64,000 nucleotides of DNA, from contig JBPCNZ010000120.1 in NCBI GenBank assembly GCA_051000755.1, positions 16,157 to 80,156 of the forward strand, written 5' to 3'. The notes below the pieces were generated by a model. The model was not told where the DNA came from, ran no database searches, and was given only the letters and a program-made list of their open reading frames with translations. This stretch comes from JALZAH01 sp051000755 (GTDB lineage Bacteria; Actinomycetota; Acidimicrobiia; Acidimicrobiales; Palsa-688). A program made the position numbers and the translations under genes. Shown piece after piece: positions 25,562-34,049 of the stretch. The number at the start of each line of letters is the position of its first letter. Position 1 is the first letter of the stretch.

Positions 25562-26148
25562 GCGCCCGGATCCTGCGGCAATCCATCATGCGGGTTCATG
25601 CGGTGGAGACCGAACTTCGAACCCGTCATTCGCCTTCCCGCGATGTCGGCATGGCCCGCTGTCTGATCGGGGCACTTCCCGGGTGCGTACTGGTCACCGC
25701 CTGCATGAAAGGCGTCGAGGCTGTCGTGATCTCAGACGCCACCCCAGACTCCGTGACCCGTAGCGTCGCCGAGCGGATCCTTGGCGGCGGAGTTCGCCAC
25801 CGTTGGCGCCTGGCGGCCAGTGACCTCTACCTCAATGACGAGCTTCGACCAAGCGAGTGGGACTGGCTCACGCCCCCGACCGAAGTGACAGCAAGAGCCC
25901 TCTACCGGCGCTTGCACCCTGACCTGACCGATCTGGAACGGACCACCGGTTGCCCGGTGAGAGGGATGCGCTTCCCCGAACAAGGCGAACGGCCAGTGTT
26001 CTGCGTGTTCGTCGCTCGCGGCCAGGCCGCCATCGCACGAGAGGTCCAGCGCTGGACCGGCATCCGCCCGACTCCGAACGGCGCGGCCTTTCCGACCAAA
26101 TGTCCGGCCCGTCCATCCCTCGTCAACGGTTCTGGAGAAGCCTGGTGA
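25558..26148 (+). CDS. Hypothetical protein, middle gene of the helicase operon
   Basis: A 196-residue protein, coupled on both sides by overlaps (ATGA at 25558, GTGA at 26145). It begins MSARILRQSIMRVHAVETEL. A central portion reads VLVTACMKGVEAVVISDATP, and later VTARALYRRLHPDLTDLERT and RPVFCVFVARGQAAIAREVQRW. No motif is recognised. The tight coupling to the helicase suggests it works with it on the element's DNA. Confidence 0.6.
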   Translation: MSARILRQSIMRVHAVETELRTRHSPSRDVGMARCLIGALPGCVLVTACMKGVEAVVISDATPDSVTRSVAERILGGGVRHRWRLAASDLYLNDELRPSEWDWLTPPTEVTARALYRRLHPDLTDLERTTGCPVRGMRFPEQGERPVFCVFVARGQAAIAREVQRWTGIRPTPNGAAFPTKCPARPSLVNGSGEAW

Positions 26149-28064
26149 GCGCCCTCCGGCCAACCGTCGAGCAGCGAGCCATCCTCGAAGCCACCGCCAC
26201 CGGTCAGACGGTGGCGATCTCGGCAGGAGCCGGGACCGGCAAGACCTCGACGCTGCGGATGATCGCCGACCAGCGCCCGGACCAGCGGATGCTGTATCTC
26301 GCGTTCAACAAGGCGATCCAGGTCGAAGCGGAGGCCAGTTTCCCATCCAACGTGGTGTGCAAGACGGCCCACTCGTTGGCCTACCGGGAGTTCGGCGCAC
26401 CGATGCGGTTACGGTTGAACGGCCCGCGTCGCACCGCCAGGCAGAACGCTCAGGCCCTCAGGATCGCCGCAGCGTTCGGGTTGGACGACAAGACGATCTT
26501 CGGGCCGGCCGCGCTGGCCACCATGGCCATGCACACCGTCGCCCGGTTCTGCCGGTCCGCTGACCCCAAGATCACCGCCCGGCATTTTGAAGCCCCCGAA
26601 GGAGTCGACCTGGCCCGAACAGCCGGCCTCTCCAAGCGTGTCGTCTCCTTGGCCGCCAAGGCGTGGGAGGACCTCACCGCGGCAACCGGCGGGCGTCTCA
26701 AGCCGACCCATGACACCTATCTCAAGTGCTGGCAACTCTCGAAGCCGAAGCTGTTGGGCTTCGACGTCATCCTCTACGACGAGTGCCAGGACGCCGACCC
26801 GTGCATCGCAGCGGTAGTGGGCCACCAAGACCACGCCCAACTCGTCGCCGTCGGTGACGCCGCCCAGGCCATCTACGGGTGGCGCGGTGCCGGTGACTTC
26901 CTCTCCCGGGCCAACGCCGCTCACCGGCTGCGGCTGACCCAGTCCTGGCGCTTTGGCTCGGCCGTGGCGGAGCAGGCCAACGTGTGGCTGGGGGTGATCG
27001 GTACCGACATGCGAGTTGTCGGCTCACCGAGTCACCAGTCCCGTCTGGAGGCCCTCGAGCGTCCCGACACGATCCTGTGTCGTTCCAACGCCGGGACAAT
27101 CGACGCCCTCCTCGACGCCCATGACACCGGCACCAAGGCGCATCTCGTCGGGGGCGGCAAGGAGATGTTGGCGCTGGCCCGAGCAGCGGAAAGGATGATG
27201 GACGGCCAGCCCTCCGGTCACCCGGAGCTGGTCGCCTTCAAGGACTGGGCTGCGGTGCGCGATTACGCCGAGTCAGACCCTTCCGGCTCCGATCTAGCGG
27301 TGGCGGTCCGGATGATCGAGCGCTATGGGCCTGTGGGTGTCGTGCGAGCCATCGAGGCGGCCGTGCCGGCCGGAAGCGCTGAGCTGGTGGTTTCCACTGC
27401 CCACAAGGCGAAGGGGCTGGAGTGGCCCCGGGTGCAGATCGGCTCCGACTTCCGGCAACCGCTCGACAAACGGACCCTTCAACCGCTCCCGATCCCCCGA
27501 GCCGAAGCGATGCTCGCCTACGTCTCGGTCACCCGAGCCATGGAGATTCTCGACACGGGAGGCCTCGCGTGGATCCACCCGCATCTCGAAGCGCTCGCGT
27601 CGACCGGGACCGCCGTTGACTCCAAGACCATCCGCCAGCCGGACCTCCCATGCTCTGACAGTGGCGTTCACCTTCCTGCTGCCGACGACACCGCACCCCG
27701 CTGTACATCACCTTCTCGTGGCGAGGAGGTCGTCGCCTCCACGCCGCCCGCGAGCACCGAGGAGGCCCTGGCCGTGGCCGGAGTGATCCTCGGTCAGTTC
27801 GTCGGCGTGGACGGAGAGAAGGGGACCTGGCGGGTCGCCGGGGTTGGCCGGGACGGGTCGCTCACCTGTTTCGGCGGGCCCTCCAAACAGTGGCGGTCGT
27901 TCATGCCGGAATGGTGCTATCCGGCCGAGCGGACAGGCCGGGACGGGAAATCGCGGCCGGGGAGGCTTCCGTCAGACCGGAGAGGGCTGCGGGCAGCCTG
28001 GGCCGCGGAGCACGGCCGCGCTCACATCGATCAATCTCCATCGATACATGGGATGGACACTTGA
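26145..28064 (+). CDS. UvrD-like (Fbh1-type) superfamily 1 helicase
   Basis: A 639-residue protein. The start is GTG 26145, 5 bp after GGAGAAG and overlapping the previous stop. Motifs: ISAGAGTGKTSTLR (Walker A, about residue 22), LAFNKAIQVEAE (motif Ia of the Fbh1-like group), KTAHSLAYREFG, VILYDECQDADPC (Walker B), AVGDAAQAIYGWRGAG, LTQSWRFG, STAHKAKGLEWPRVQI and LAYVSVTRAMEIL. A roughly 170-residue C-terminal extension is Arg/Gly-rich. Fbh1-type helicases move 3'-5' and remodel recombination intermediates. On an ICE it may serve replication or recombination of the excised circle. It is distinct from the UvrD-nuclease at 13736 because it has no nuclease or Fe-S end. Confidence 0.88.
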   Translation: MSALRPTVEQRAILEATATGQTVAISAGAGTGKTSTLRMIADQRPDQRMLYLAFNKAIQVEAEASFPSNVVCKTAHSLAYREFGAPMRLRLNGPRRTARQNAQALRIAAAFGLDDKTIFGPAALATMAMHTVARFCRSADPKITARHFEAPEGVDLARTAGLSKRVVSLAAKAWEDLTAATGGRLKPTHDTYLKCWQLSKPKLLGFDVILYDECQDADPCIAAVVGHQDHAQLVAVGDAAQAIYGWRGAGDFLSRANAAHRLRLTQSWRFGSAVAEQANVWLGVIGTDMRVVGSPSHQSRLEALERPDTILCRSNAGTIDALLDAHDTGTKAHLVGGGKEMLALARAAERMMDGQPSGHPELVAFKDWAAVRDYAESDPSGSDLAVAVRMIERYGPVGVVRAIEAAVPAGSAELVVSTAHKAKGLEWPRVQIGSDFRQPLDKRTLQPLPIPRAEAMLAYVSVTRAMEILDTGGLAWIHPHLEALASTGTAVDSKTIRQPDLPCSDSGVHLPAADDTAPRCTSPSRGEEVVASTPPASTEEALAVAGVILGQFVGVDGEKGTWRVAGVGRDGSLTCFGGPSKQWRSFMPEWCYPAERTGRDGKSRPGRLPSDRRGLRAAWAAEHGRAHIDQSPSIHGMDT

Positions 28065-28142
28065 TCGTGCAGCCCACGGCGATCGGTCCGCGGCGTCGGA
28101 TCGAGAGACCGTGCCGGGACACGGCCGATAGGGTGACCGCCA

Positions 28143-28796
28143 GTGATCCGGGTAGTGGCGTTCGATGTTGGTGAAACCCTTGTGGATGAGACTCGCGAGT
28201 ACGGAGCCTGGGCTGATTGGCTCGGGGTCCCTCGCCACACCTTCTCGGCGATCTTCGGGGCGACGATCGCGGCGGGGCGCGATTACCGTGAGACGTTCCA
28301 GGTGTTCCGCTCGGGGTTTGATCTCACCGCCGAACGTGCTACCCGGGTGTCTGCAGGCAAACCCGAGTCCTTCGGTGAAGACGATCTCTACCAAGATGCC
28401 CGCGGCTGTCTGAGTGAGCTGCAGGCCATGGGTCTCGGCGTCGGGATTGCGGGTAACCAGACAGCCCGAGCAGAAGCCATCCTGCATGGTCTCCACCTAC
28501 CGACCGATTGGATCGGAACCTCTGACGGGTGGGGAGTGGAGAAGCCGGACCCGGCGTTCTTCGCCCGCTTGGTCATTGAAGCCGATGTCCCCGCAGCCGA
28601 GGTCCTCTACGTGGGGGACCGGCTGGACAACGACATTGGCCCGGCACAGCGAGCCGGCCTGGCCACGGCGTTGATACGACGCGGCCCGTGGGGCTTGTTT
28701 CTCAGTGATGCAAAGGTCGAGGCTAGTTGCCTTTTCGACCTGTCCTCCCTCGCAGAGTTGCCGGCGTCGGTGGCCGAACACAACCGTCGTTCGTAG
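28143..28796 (+). CDS. HAD-family hydrolase
   Basis: A 217-residue protein; GTG start. HAD motif I is VVAFDVGETLVDE (nucleophile Asp 8), motif II is GIAGNQT (Asn/Thr in place of Ser/Thr), motif III Lys is in GVEKPDPAFF, and motif IV is YVGDRLDNDIGPA. This is the classic order for small-molecule phosphatases and dehalogenase-like enzymes. The cap region lies between motifs I and II. The substrate cannot be told. A TAGGGT hexamer 8 bp before the start (28129-28134) could be a -10 box for a nearly leaderless transcript. It follows the helicase operon at 78 bp. Confidence 0.85.
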   Translation: MIRVVAFDVGETLVDETREYGAWADWLGVPRHTFSAIFGATIAAGRDYRETFQVFRSGFDLTAERATRVSAGKPESFGEDDLYQDARGCLSELQAMGLGVGIAGNQTARAEAILHGLHLPTDWIGTSDGWGVEKPDPAFFARLVIEADVPAAEVLYVGDRLDNDIGPAQRAGLATALIRRGPWGLFLSDAKVEASCLFDLSSLAELPASVAEHNRRS

Positions 28797-28923
28797 CTCA
28801 GCTGCTTGCCGTCCGCCCGACCTGCCGATCGCCGCCGCTGGTGCTAGCTGATGCAGGCAGCGTGCCGTTGACTCCAGAGCCGGTAGACCTGGGACGGTCT
28901 GCATGACCGGGCTGATACGGCCC

Positions 28924-29220
28924 TCACTCAACAAGTCGAGTAAGGACCGCCCGGTTCGGCCTGACGAACGAGAGAAAGACGCTTGCAAACGGCAGGGACA
29001 CCTCGACCTCGACCTGCTCGCCCTCGGGAACTTGCACCGTGAGGTCTCTGCTACTGGCCCAATCCATCCTCCCGACGACTACGTGGGGGCCCGCCGTCAG
29101 CTCAACGACTGCCTGCTCATTCACCCTGAGCGATGCGACCTCCATTCCGTCGACAGTCACCTTCAGGTGCCGAAACCGCCCGCCCATGTCACTTGGCCGT
29201 CTCACCAGCAAGCTTCCCAT
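28924..29220 (-). CDS. Small beta-rich hypothetical protein, partner of the XRE/TPR regulator
   Basis: A 98-residue protein starting 4 bp after the regulator's stop. It reads LKVTVDGMEVASLRVNEQAV, then ELTAGPHVVVGRMDWASSRD, LTVQVPEGEQVEVEVSLPF and a basic end. The 'VDG..V..L..NE.....L..G.H.V...MDW..S..L.V....GE...VEV' pattern is a small immunoglobulin-like beta fold widespread in actinobacteria, often fused to membrane segments. It is probably co-transcribed with the regulator. The role is unknown. Confidence 0.65.
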   Translation of the reverse strand: MGSLLVRRPSDMGGRFRHLKVTVDGMEVASLRVNEQAVVELTAGPHVVVGRMDWASSRDLTVQVPEGEQVEVEVSLPFASVFLSFVRPNRAVLTRLVE

Positions 29221-29224
29221 GGCG

Positions 29225-30541
29225 TTATGCGGCCGGGAGCAACTCGCGCGCCAGGTCCCGCAGCTCGCGTCCTGCGGTGGTGCCCTTGAGTCCGGACAGG
29301 AGTGGCGGGAGCCGATCAGCGGCTGTTGAGTACCATCCCGCCGCGAGACCTTCCATGGCCACGGTGGCATGGCTGACCGCCAACTCGGGTGCCTGCGGTG
29401 CGTACGCCGACGCAAGGTCGAAGTGGACGACCGCCTTCTGCTTGGTCGCGTTCGAGCCGAGTTCGGCGAGTGACGAGCTGAACGTGTCGACGGCCTTGGC
29501 GTGTTGCCCGCTTTCGAGTTCGACGTAACCCCGGAACGCAGCGAGTCGTGCTGTGTCGTACCAGTCCAACCAGCCGGGGTCGGGTTCGACTCGTTCGGAT
29601 GCGAGGGACTCCTCGGCCCGCCTGATCTGGTCACAGGCCTCCCGCCCATGGCCGGTTCGGGCCGCGAGCTCGCCGCGCACGCAATGAAGCCAGGATCGCA
29701 GCAGGGGGCTGTTGGCCCCCCGTTGTTTCATGGTCGCCCGCTCCAGCGCCTCCTGCGCGCCGTGGTAGTCATCGGAGAACCCGGGGATGAACGCCACGTG
29801 GGCGAGCACCGCCGCCGCCAACGCCCTGTCGTCAGCCTCTTCGGCGAGCTTGAGCGCCGCCTGGTAGCAACCGGCCGATCCGATCGGCTGGCCAAGGTCG
29901 AAGAATCCGATACGACCGGCGAGCAACGCTGCCTGCCCGGCTGAGCGGGCGAGCGCCTGGCGGTCAGGCCCGCGAGCCGAAGCCAGAATGCTCATGCCGT
30001 CCTCGACAAGGGCGACAGCTGAACGTTGGACCGCTTCGGCGTCGGGGCTGACCCAGTAGTAGGAACTGAGGTGCCGAGCCATAGCTTGGTAGTGGTCGAT
30101 GGCCTCGGTGTTCAGCCTCCCTGGATCGATCACGCCCGGTGCGGCAGTGATCTTCGCCACCGTGGTCCTCAGCGACACACCCGGAAGCAGGCCAGCCAGG
30201 CCGAGACCGAGGGCTCCGCCGAGCGCCTGGCGCCTACTGATACGGGAGCCAAGGTCCATGTCCTCAAGTCTTTCACGTTCGCCCCGATTACCGACGCCTT
30301 CGGGTAGGGCGATCAAGCCGAGCTCGGCGGATGATTGACCGAGGACCTGCTCCAGGGCGGAGCGGTGCCGGGGGGTCGGCTGCCGTGTGCCGGCCTCCCA
30401 TTTGTTGACCGTTGAACAGTCCACCCCGCTAAGGGGGTCGACCTGCCTGACGGCGTTCGCCACGTCCTTCTGGGTCATGCAGGCTGCTTCCCTGGCCTGC
30501 CGGAGCTTCACTCGTGGCTTTGCTGTCGCCTTCTCCGCCAT
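29225..30541 (-). CDS. XRE-family transcriptional regulator with TPR-like C-terminus
   Basis: A 438-residue protein; start ATG 30541 after GGAGG and GAGGA. The N-terminal HTH (KLRQAREAACMTQKDVANAV ... STVNKWEAGTRQPTPRHRSA, residues 10-60) is of the Cro/C1 type. SRRQALGGALGLGLAGLLPG (about 95-115) looks like a buried or Tat-like apolar segment, common in these actinobacterial regulators. The rest is a helical-repeat array (LARSAGQAALLAGRIGFFDL, AALKLAEEADDRALAAAVLA, RGYVELESGQHAKAVDTFSS), suited to binding a peptide or small signal. It is divergent from the excisionase-like gene at 30683, with paired GTAGTGAA repeats between them. It may be the decision switch of the ICE. Confidence 0.88.
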   Translation of the reverse strand: MAEKATAKPRVKLRQAREAACMTQKDVANAVRQVDPLSGVDCSTVNKWEAGTRQPTPRHRSALEQVLGQSSAELGLIALPEGVGNRGERERLEDMDLGSRISRRQALGGALGLGLAGLLPGVSLRTTVAKITAAPGVIDPGRLNTEAIDHYQAMARHLSSYYWVSPDAEAVQRSAVALVEDGMSILASARGPDRQALARSAGQAALLAGRIGFFDLGQPIGSAGCYQAALKLAEEADDRALAAAVLAHVAFIPGFSDDYHGAQEALERATMKQRGANSPLLRSWLHCVRGELAARTGHGREACDQIRRAEESLASERVEPDPGWLDWYDTARLAAFRGYVELESGQHAKAVDTFSSSLAELGSNATKQKAVVHFDLASAYAPQAPELAVSHATVAMEGLAAGWYSTAADRLPPLLSGLKGTTAGRELRDLARELLPAA

Positions 30542-30682
30542 TCCTCGTCGCCTCCGAAGTTGGTCGGTTGTGTAGTGAAGCGTAGTGAACCCGTGTGACT
30601 GCGGACGGGACGTCGGCCGGTCACCCTCTCGCCACCATCTCGCCACTAGGCCGCGAAGCCGACTGGGGTTCGACTGATCTGC
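30542..30682. promoter_or_regulatory. Divergent control region with GTAGTGAA direct repeats
   Basis: Two copies of GTAGTGAA at 30572-30579 and 30582-30589 are one helical turn apart, between the XRE regulator (minus strand) and the excisionase-like gene (plus strand). They lie 31 bp upstream of the regulator's start, where a repressor operator would overlap its promoter. The regulator itself is the natural candidate to bind there. No -35/-10 pair is clear. Confidence 0.5.
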
Positions 30683-30922
30683 ATGGCATTCAGCGGTCAT
30701 CATCCCCGCTCCACCAAACGTCTGTACACGGTGCTCGAGGCCGCCACCTCCCTTGGGATATCGCGAACCCGCCTGCACCAACTCGTTGCTGCCGGAGCGA
30801 TCGTCTCGGTGAAGGTCGGCCGCCGGCGGATGTTCTCCGCCGATGCCCTGGACGCGTACGTGTCCGGGCTGCGGCCTGCTCGGCCAACCACTACCCCGCC
30901 GTCCGACAGGCACCTTCCATGA
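30683..30922 (+). CDS. Excisionase-like helix-turn-helix protein
   Basis: A 79-residue protein. LYTVLEAATSLGISRTRLHQ, then LVAAGAIVSVKVGRRRMF and ADALDAYVSGL form the winged-helix of the excisionase/AlpA type. It is divergent from the XRE regulator and overlaps the next gene by ATGA at 30919. Being 27 kb from the integrase and at the head of a replication/transfer block, it is more likely a transcriptional activator or a recombination directionality factor acting from a distance than a simple integrase partner. The start at ATG 30683 has no clear ribosome-binding site. Confidence 0.8.
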   Translation: MAFSGHHPRSTKRLYTVLEAATSLGISRTRLHQLVAAGAIVSVKVGRRRMFSADALDAYVSGLRPARPTTTPPSDRHLP

Positions 30923-31926
30923 CCTCCACACCGACCAAATCCCCCGTTCCGCAGCACGCCGTGGGCGCCAGTAGCACCTTGCCGACACCCGTCAGGCAGG
31001 TACTCAGCTCCCGGCGGTGGCCTCGCGACCCTGATTTGCAGATCGTCTGCCTGGCCCATGGTGTCGTCATCACGTCTGGCAACGTCCCGGCGATGGTAGG
31101 CGTCCCTGACATTCCCCCCGAACTGATGGGGCATCGTCCCGCGCCGGCCAAGCCGCACCTGGTCGGCAGCCGAACCTGGTGCGCCCTGCTGGGCCATCCG
31201 GTGGTGCAGGGAGTCGCCAGATGGGTGTCCGATCTGAGCCTCGGGACGGGAGAGGAGGTGGCTACCAAGAAGGCCGTCAGCCTGCTCTCGGCGGTGGCGG
31301 CCGGCAGCATCACGCCAGCCATGTTTCGGCGTCGCGTGTGCCGAACGGCTCTTCAGGCAAAGCCTCTGCGCCAACAGATCAGCTGGGAACGCCCGGTCGA
31401 TCCCACCAGCTACTACGGCCAGGCCGTGCTCGCTGGCGCCACCCAGGCCGCCACGCCGCTTCCTTCGACCGAACCGCCTCCCGTCGCCGCCTACCTTCGG
31501 ACGGCCGTTGGCGACCAGGTGGCGCCCCAGCTGTGGACAGCCGGGCTGTGCGACCTGATCGATGGTGACGCCGACGTGGCCGCCACCGAGGCCCTCCGCG
31601 TGGCGGTCGAAACCGGCTGGTCGGGCGAGGAACTGCTCGCCGCCCTGCGGTCGTCGGGCCCCACCAAGAGCCGCCGGTTGGCCCAGTACCTTGCCGAGCC
31701 ACGTCTTGCCGTCGTCTTCGCCGGCCGGTCGAGCGTCGGAGTGGCCGGCGCCCTGCTGTGGCACTTCGGTTGTGGCACCGCATCGGAGCGGATTCCCCGT
31801 CGGGTACTGGCGGCGTGGGGGCGGACCGTTGGAGAGATCGCGGCATGGCGGCCCCCGCCACCACAATCCACTGCCGGCGCCGGTCCGGTCCCCGTGTGGA
31901 CCGACGATGTGGCGATGTGCGCCTGA
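30919..31926 (+). CDS. Hypothetical protein between excisionase-like gene and P-loop ATPase
   Basis: A 335-residue protein starting at ATG 30919, coupled to the previous gene by ATGA. Segments such as ATKKAVSLLSAVAAGSITPA, AVLAGATQAATPLPSTEP and LRVAVETGWSGEELLAALRS suggest helical domains. It lacks Walker, HTH, zinc or membrane motifs that I can see. Lying in the block that runs to the replication-type ATPase, it may be a replication or partition accessory. I do not recognise the family. Confidence 0.65.
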   Translation: MTSTPTKSPVPQHAVGASSTLPTPVRQVLSSRRWPRDPDLQIVCLAHGVVITSGNVPAMVGVPDIPPELMGHRPAPAKPHLVGSRTWCALLGHPVVQGVARWVSDLSLGTGEEVATKKAVSLLSAVAAGSITPAMFRRRVCRTALQAKPLRQQISWERPVDPTSYYGQAVLAGATQAATPLPSTEPPPVAAYLRTAVGDQVAPQLWTAGLCDLIDGDADVAATEALRVAVETGWSGEELLAALRSSGPTKSRRLAQYLAEPRLAVVFAGRSSVGVAGALLWHFGCGTASERIPRRVLAAWGRTVGEIAAWRPPPPQSTAGAGPVPVWTDDVAMCA

Positions 31927-31942
31927 GAGTCCTGAACAACAA

Positions 31943-31973
31943 GGAAGACCCCGGCCGCGAACCGGGGCCTTCC
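31943..31973 (+). terminator. Strong hairpin between two genes (terminator or attenuator)
   Basis: GGAAG-a-CCCCGG (31943-31954), a 7-nt loop, then CCGGGG-c-CTTCC (31962-31973) form an 11-bp stem with one A/C mismatch. There is no T-run after it. It lies in the 72-bp gap ahead of the P-loop ATPase, just upstream of its ribosome-binding site (AGGAG, 31982-31986). It could stop part of the transcription or control translation. Confidence 0.55.
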
Positions 31974-31998
31974 CTCACGACAGGAGATCATCCCTCCC

Positions 31999-33687
31999 GT
32001 GTCCGATCGTACCGACCCAAACGCGCCGTGGAACCGATTCGTCACCGCCGGTTACACCGACGCGGAAGGCGACGAGACGGACTATGACCTGGAACCCGAC
32101 GCACCAGAGCCAGACGGCCCGGTGGTGCCAACCGAGCCCGGGCCTGCCTTGCGGGTGGTCGGGGCGAGCGACGCCTACGACCCGGGCCATCACGTCCGGG
32201 TCGGGTTGGACAGACTGGTCCGCCGCCGCGGGGACGGGTCGGTGGCCAGCCATGGCCACCCCACGCAGCGCCTGGCGGTCATGCTCGAGGCGTGGTTCTG
32301 GCCGTTGCGTCACGGCGCGGACGTGTGGGTAAGCCCCCGCCGGACCTACGAGTTGCCGGCCGGCGGCATCCTGCGCCCGCTCGGCGATGGAGAACTGGTG
32401 CAGCGCGCCCAGGCCCGCTACCGGGCCGCCTGGCCGCACGAGCCGATCCCTGCTCGGGTCACCGTGGCGACCTCTCTGGGAGCGCTGGGCGGCGGCGCCA
32501 CCCGCCTGAGCGGTCCGCCGTGGTTGCGGTGGGGCCGTTCGCCGGACGGGGCGTTGTGGTGGGACGCCGGCCGGCCCGATGGTCGCTGTGTGCGTGTTAC
32601 CGCCGAGGGCTGGACGGTGGAACGCAGCGGCGGATGCTGGTTCCGGCGCAGCGAACTGATCGGGGAGATGCCGTTGCCGGTGGCCGGCGGGAGCCTCGAT
32701 GACCTGTGGCGCTTCGTGCTTGTCGACCCCGAGGACCGCTGTCTGATCGTCGCCTGGATGCTGACCGCCACCCAGCCGGAGCCCGGCCGCTCCCCGGGCC
32801 TGTTGTATCTGACCGGCCCTGCAGGCTCCGCGAAGTCATGTGCGGCGGACTTCATCGCCCGCGCCGCCGGGTCGGGCGCGGACCGCAAGACGATCGGCAC
32901 CGACGACAAGGACTTCATGGTGGCCGCCTCGGCCGGCTGGGTCCTGCACCTCGACAACCTGTCGATGTTGACCACCCAGCAGTCGGATCTGCTCTGCACG
33001 CTGGTCACGGGGCGCAGCGAAACGTACCGGACGCTGTACACCACGACCGACACCACGACGCTCGACGTGGCCCGCCCGGTCATCGCCACCAGCATCGACA
33101 TCCCCGTCCTCCAGCCCGACCTGATCTCCAGGATGGTCCCGGCGTCGCTCACCATGCTCGAAACCGTGGTGCCCGAGGACACCATCAAGGCCCGCTTCGC
33201 TGCCGTCCAGCCGGCGATCTTCGGTGCGCTGCTCGACCTGCTCGCCGCCACCATGGCCATGGACACGCCGCCGGGCGTGGAGCTGCCTCGCCTGGCCGTT
33301 CTCGGCCGCACCGCCGCCAAGGCGGACGCGATCCGGGGCAGCGACACCCTTGGACGCTTGGGCTTCGCCCAGTCGTTGCTGCTTGCCGACACGATCAACG
33401 ACGACGTCTTCTTCGCCGTGCTCCGCTCCAAGCTCAAACGGCACTGGGAAGGCCAAGGCGGCGAGCTGCTCGCCCTCCTGGATCCCAACGGCGACCTGGC
33501 CCGTCACCACGGCCGGGCCTGGCCGCGCACCTCAACGGGCGTCACCGCCCGCCTGAAGCGCAACAAGGTCCCGCTCGAACAGGCGGGCTGGACCATCCGC
33601 CACAAGCTGAACCCGCGAGGGGCGAACAAGGGCAAACTTTGGGAGCTGGTCCCACCCCCCGACCATCCCTCCGCACCCGACTCGTAG
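31999..33687 (+). CDS. P-loop ATPase, probable ICE replication protein
   Basis: A 562-residue protein; GTG start. The ATPase core has LLYLTGPAGSAKSCAADFI (Walker A, about residue 273), GWVLHLDNLSMLTTQQSD (Walker B plus sensor region), IATSIDIPVLQPDLISRMVP (arginine-finger-like segment) and a C-terminal DNA-binding-like domain (TGVTARLKRNKVPLEQAGW). The arrangement resembles the helicase part of phage/plasmid primase-helicases (D5/SF3-like or AAA+) with a substituted N-terminus. It is probably the initiator or helicase for replication of the excised ICE. Three spaced 13-bp repeats lie directly downstream and could be its binding sites. A primase is encoded separately at 55610. Confidence 0.75.
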   Translation: MSDRTDPNAPWNRFVTAGYTDAEGDETDYDLEPDAPEPDGPVVPTEPGPALRVVGASDAYDPGHHVRVGLDRLVRRRGDGSVASHGHPTQRLAVMLEAWFWPLRHGADVWVSPRRTYELPAGGILRPLGDGELVQRAQARYRAAWPHEPIPARVTVATSLGALGGGATRLSGPPWLRWGRSPDGALWWDAGRPDGRCVRVTAEGWTVERSGGCWFRRSELIGEMPLPVAGGSLDDLWRFVLVDPEDRCLIVAWMLTATQPEPGRSPGLLYLTGPAGSAKSCAADFIARAAGSGADRKTIGTDDKDFMVAASAGWVLHLDNLSMLTTQQSDLLCTLVTGRSETYRTLYTTTDTTTLDVARPVIATSIDIPVLQPDLISRMVPASLTMLETVVPEDTIKARFAAVQPAIFGALLDLLAATMAMDTPPGVELPRLAVLGRTAAKADAIRGSDTLGRLGFAQSLLLADTINDDVFFAVLRSKLKRHWEGQGGELLALLDPNGDLARHHGRAWPRTSTGVTARLKRNKVPLEQAGWTIRHKLNPRGANKGKLWELVPPPDHPSAPDS

Positions 33688-34049
33688 CGGGGGAATCTCG
33701 CCTTCCTCGGCGGGTTCCTCCCCATCCCGGCGAAGAGCGCCCGGGTCGAACCGACCGGACGCGGTGGGACGGCGGGGGGAACGTGGGGACTCTCGCCTTC
33801 GGAGAAAAGTCCCCCACGAGTCCCCCCCAGCCGTGCACACCTTCTGAACTGCCATCTTGTCGTGCATCGGGGGAAGCGGGGAATGTCGCCCCTCAGAAGG
33901 CTGTGAGCGGATCGGAGCGCAGAACCTCGCCGCAGCCCACCGCTTCTTCCCCTCCTTGCATGTCCGGCCCGGCATCGAGACGTCGGCCGGTGGGTCGCCA
34001 CCGTGAGGGAGCGGCACCCGGCCCTCCCGCACAGTTGAGGAGGTCGGCC
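33688..34049 (+). repeat. Intergenic region with three spaced 13-bp repeats, candidate origin
   Basis: GGGGAATCTCGCC (33690-33702), GGGGACTCTCGCC (33785-33797) and GGGGAATGTCGCC (33878-33890) lie 95 and 93 bp apart in the same orientation. The second sits in an inverted repeat CGTGGGGACT/AGTCCCC(C)ACG (33782-33818). No protein-like frame is convincing here. Position after the replication-type ATPase suggests iterons or an origin, but regulatory sites for the transfer operon that follows are equally possible. Confidence 0.45.

Noticed and set aside
32706..34049. N-terminal extension of the NlpC/P60 protein by a long in-frame open stretch
   Set aside because: The upstream part overlaps the P-loop ATPase out of frame and is Arg/Pro-rich noise. 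A clear GAGGAGG site and signal anchor set the start at 34050.
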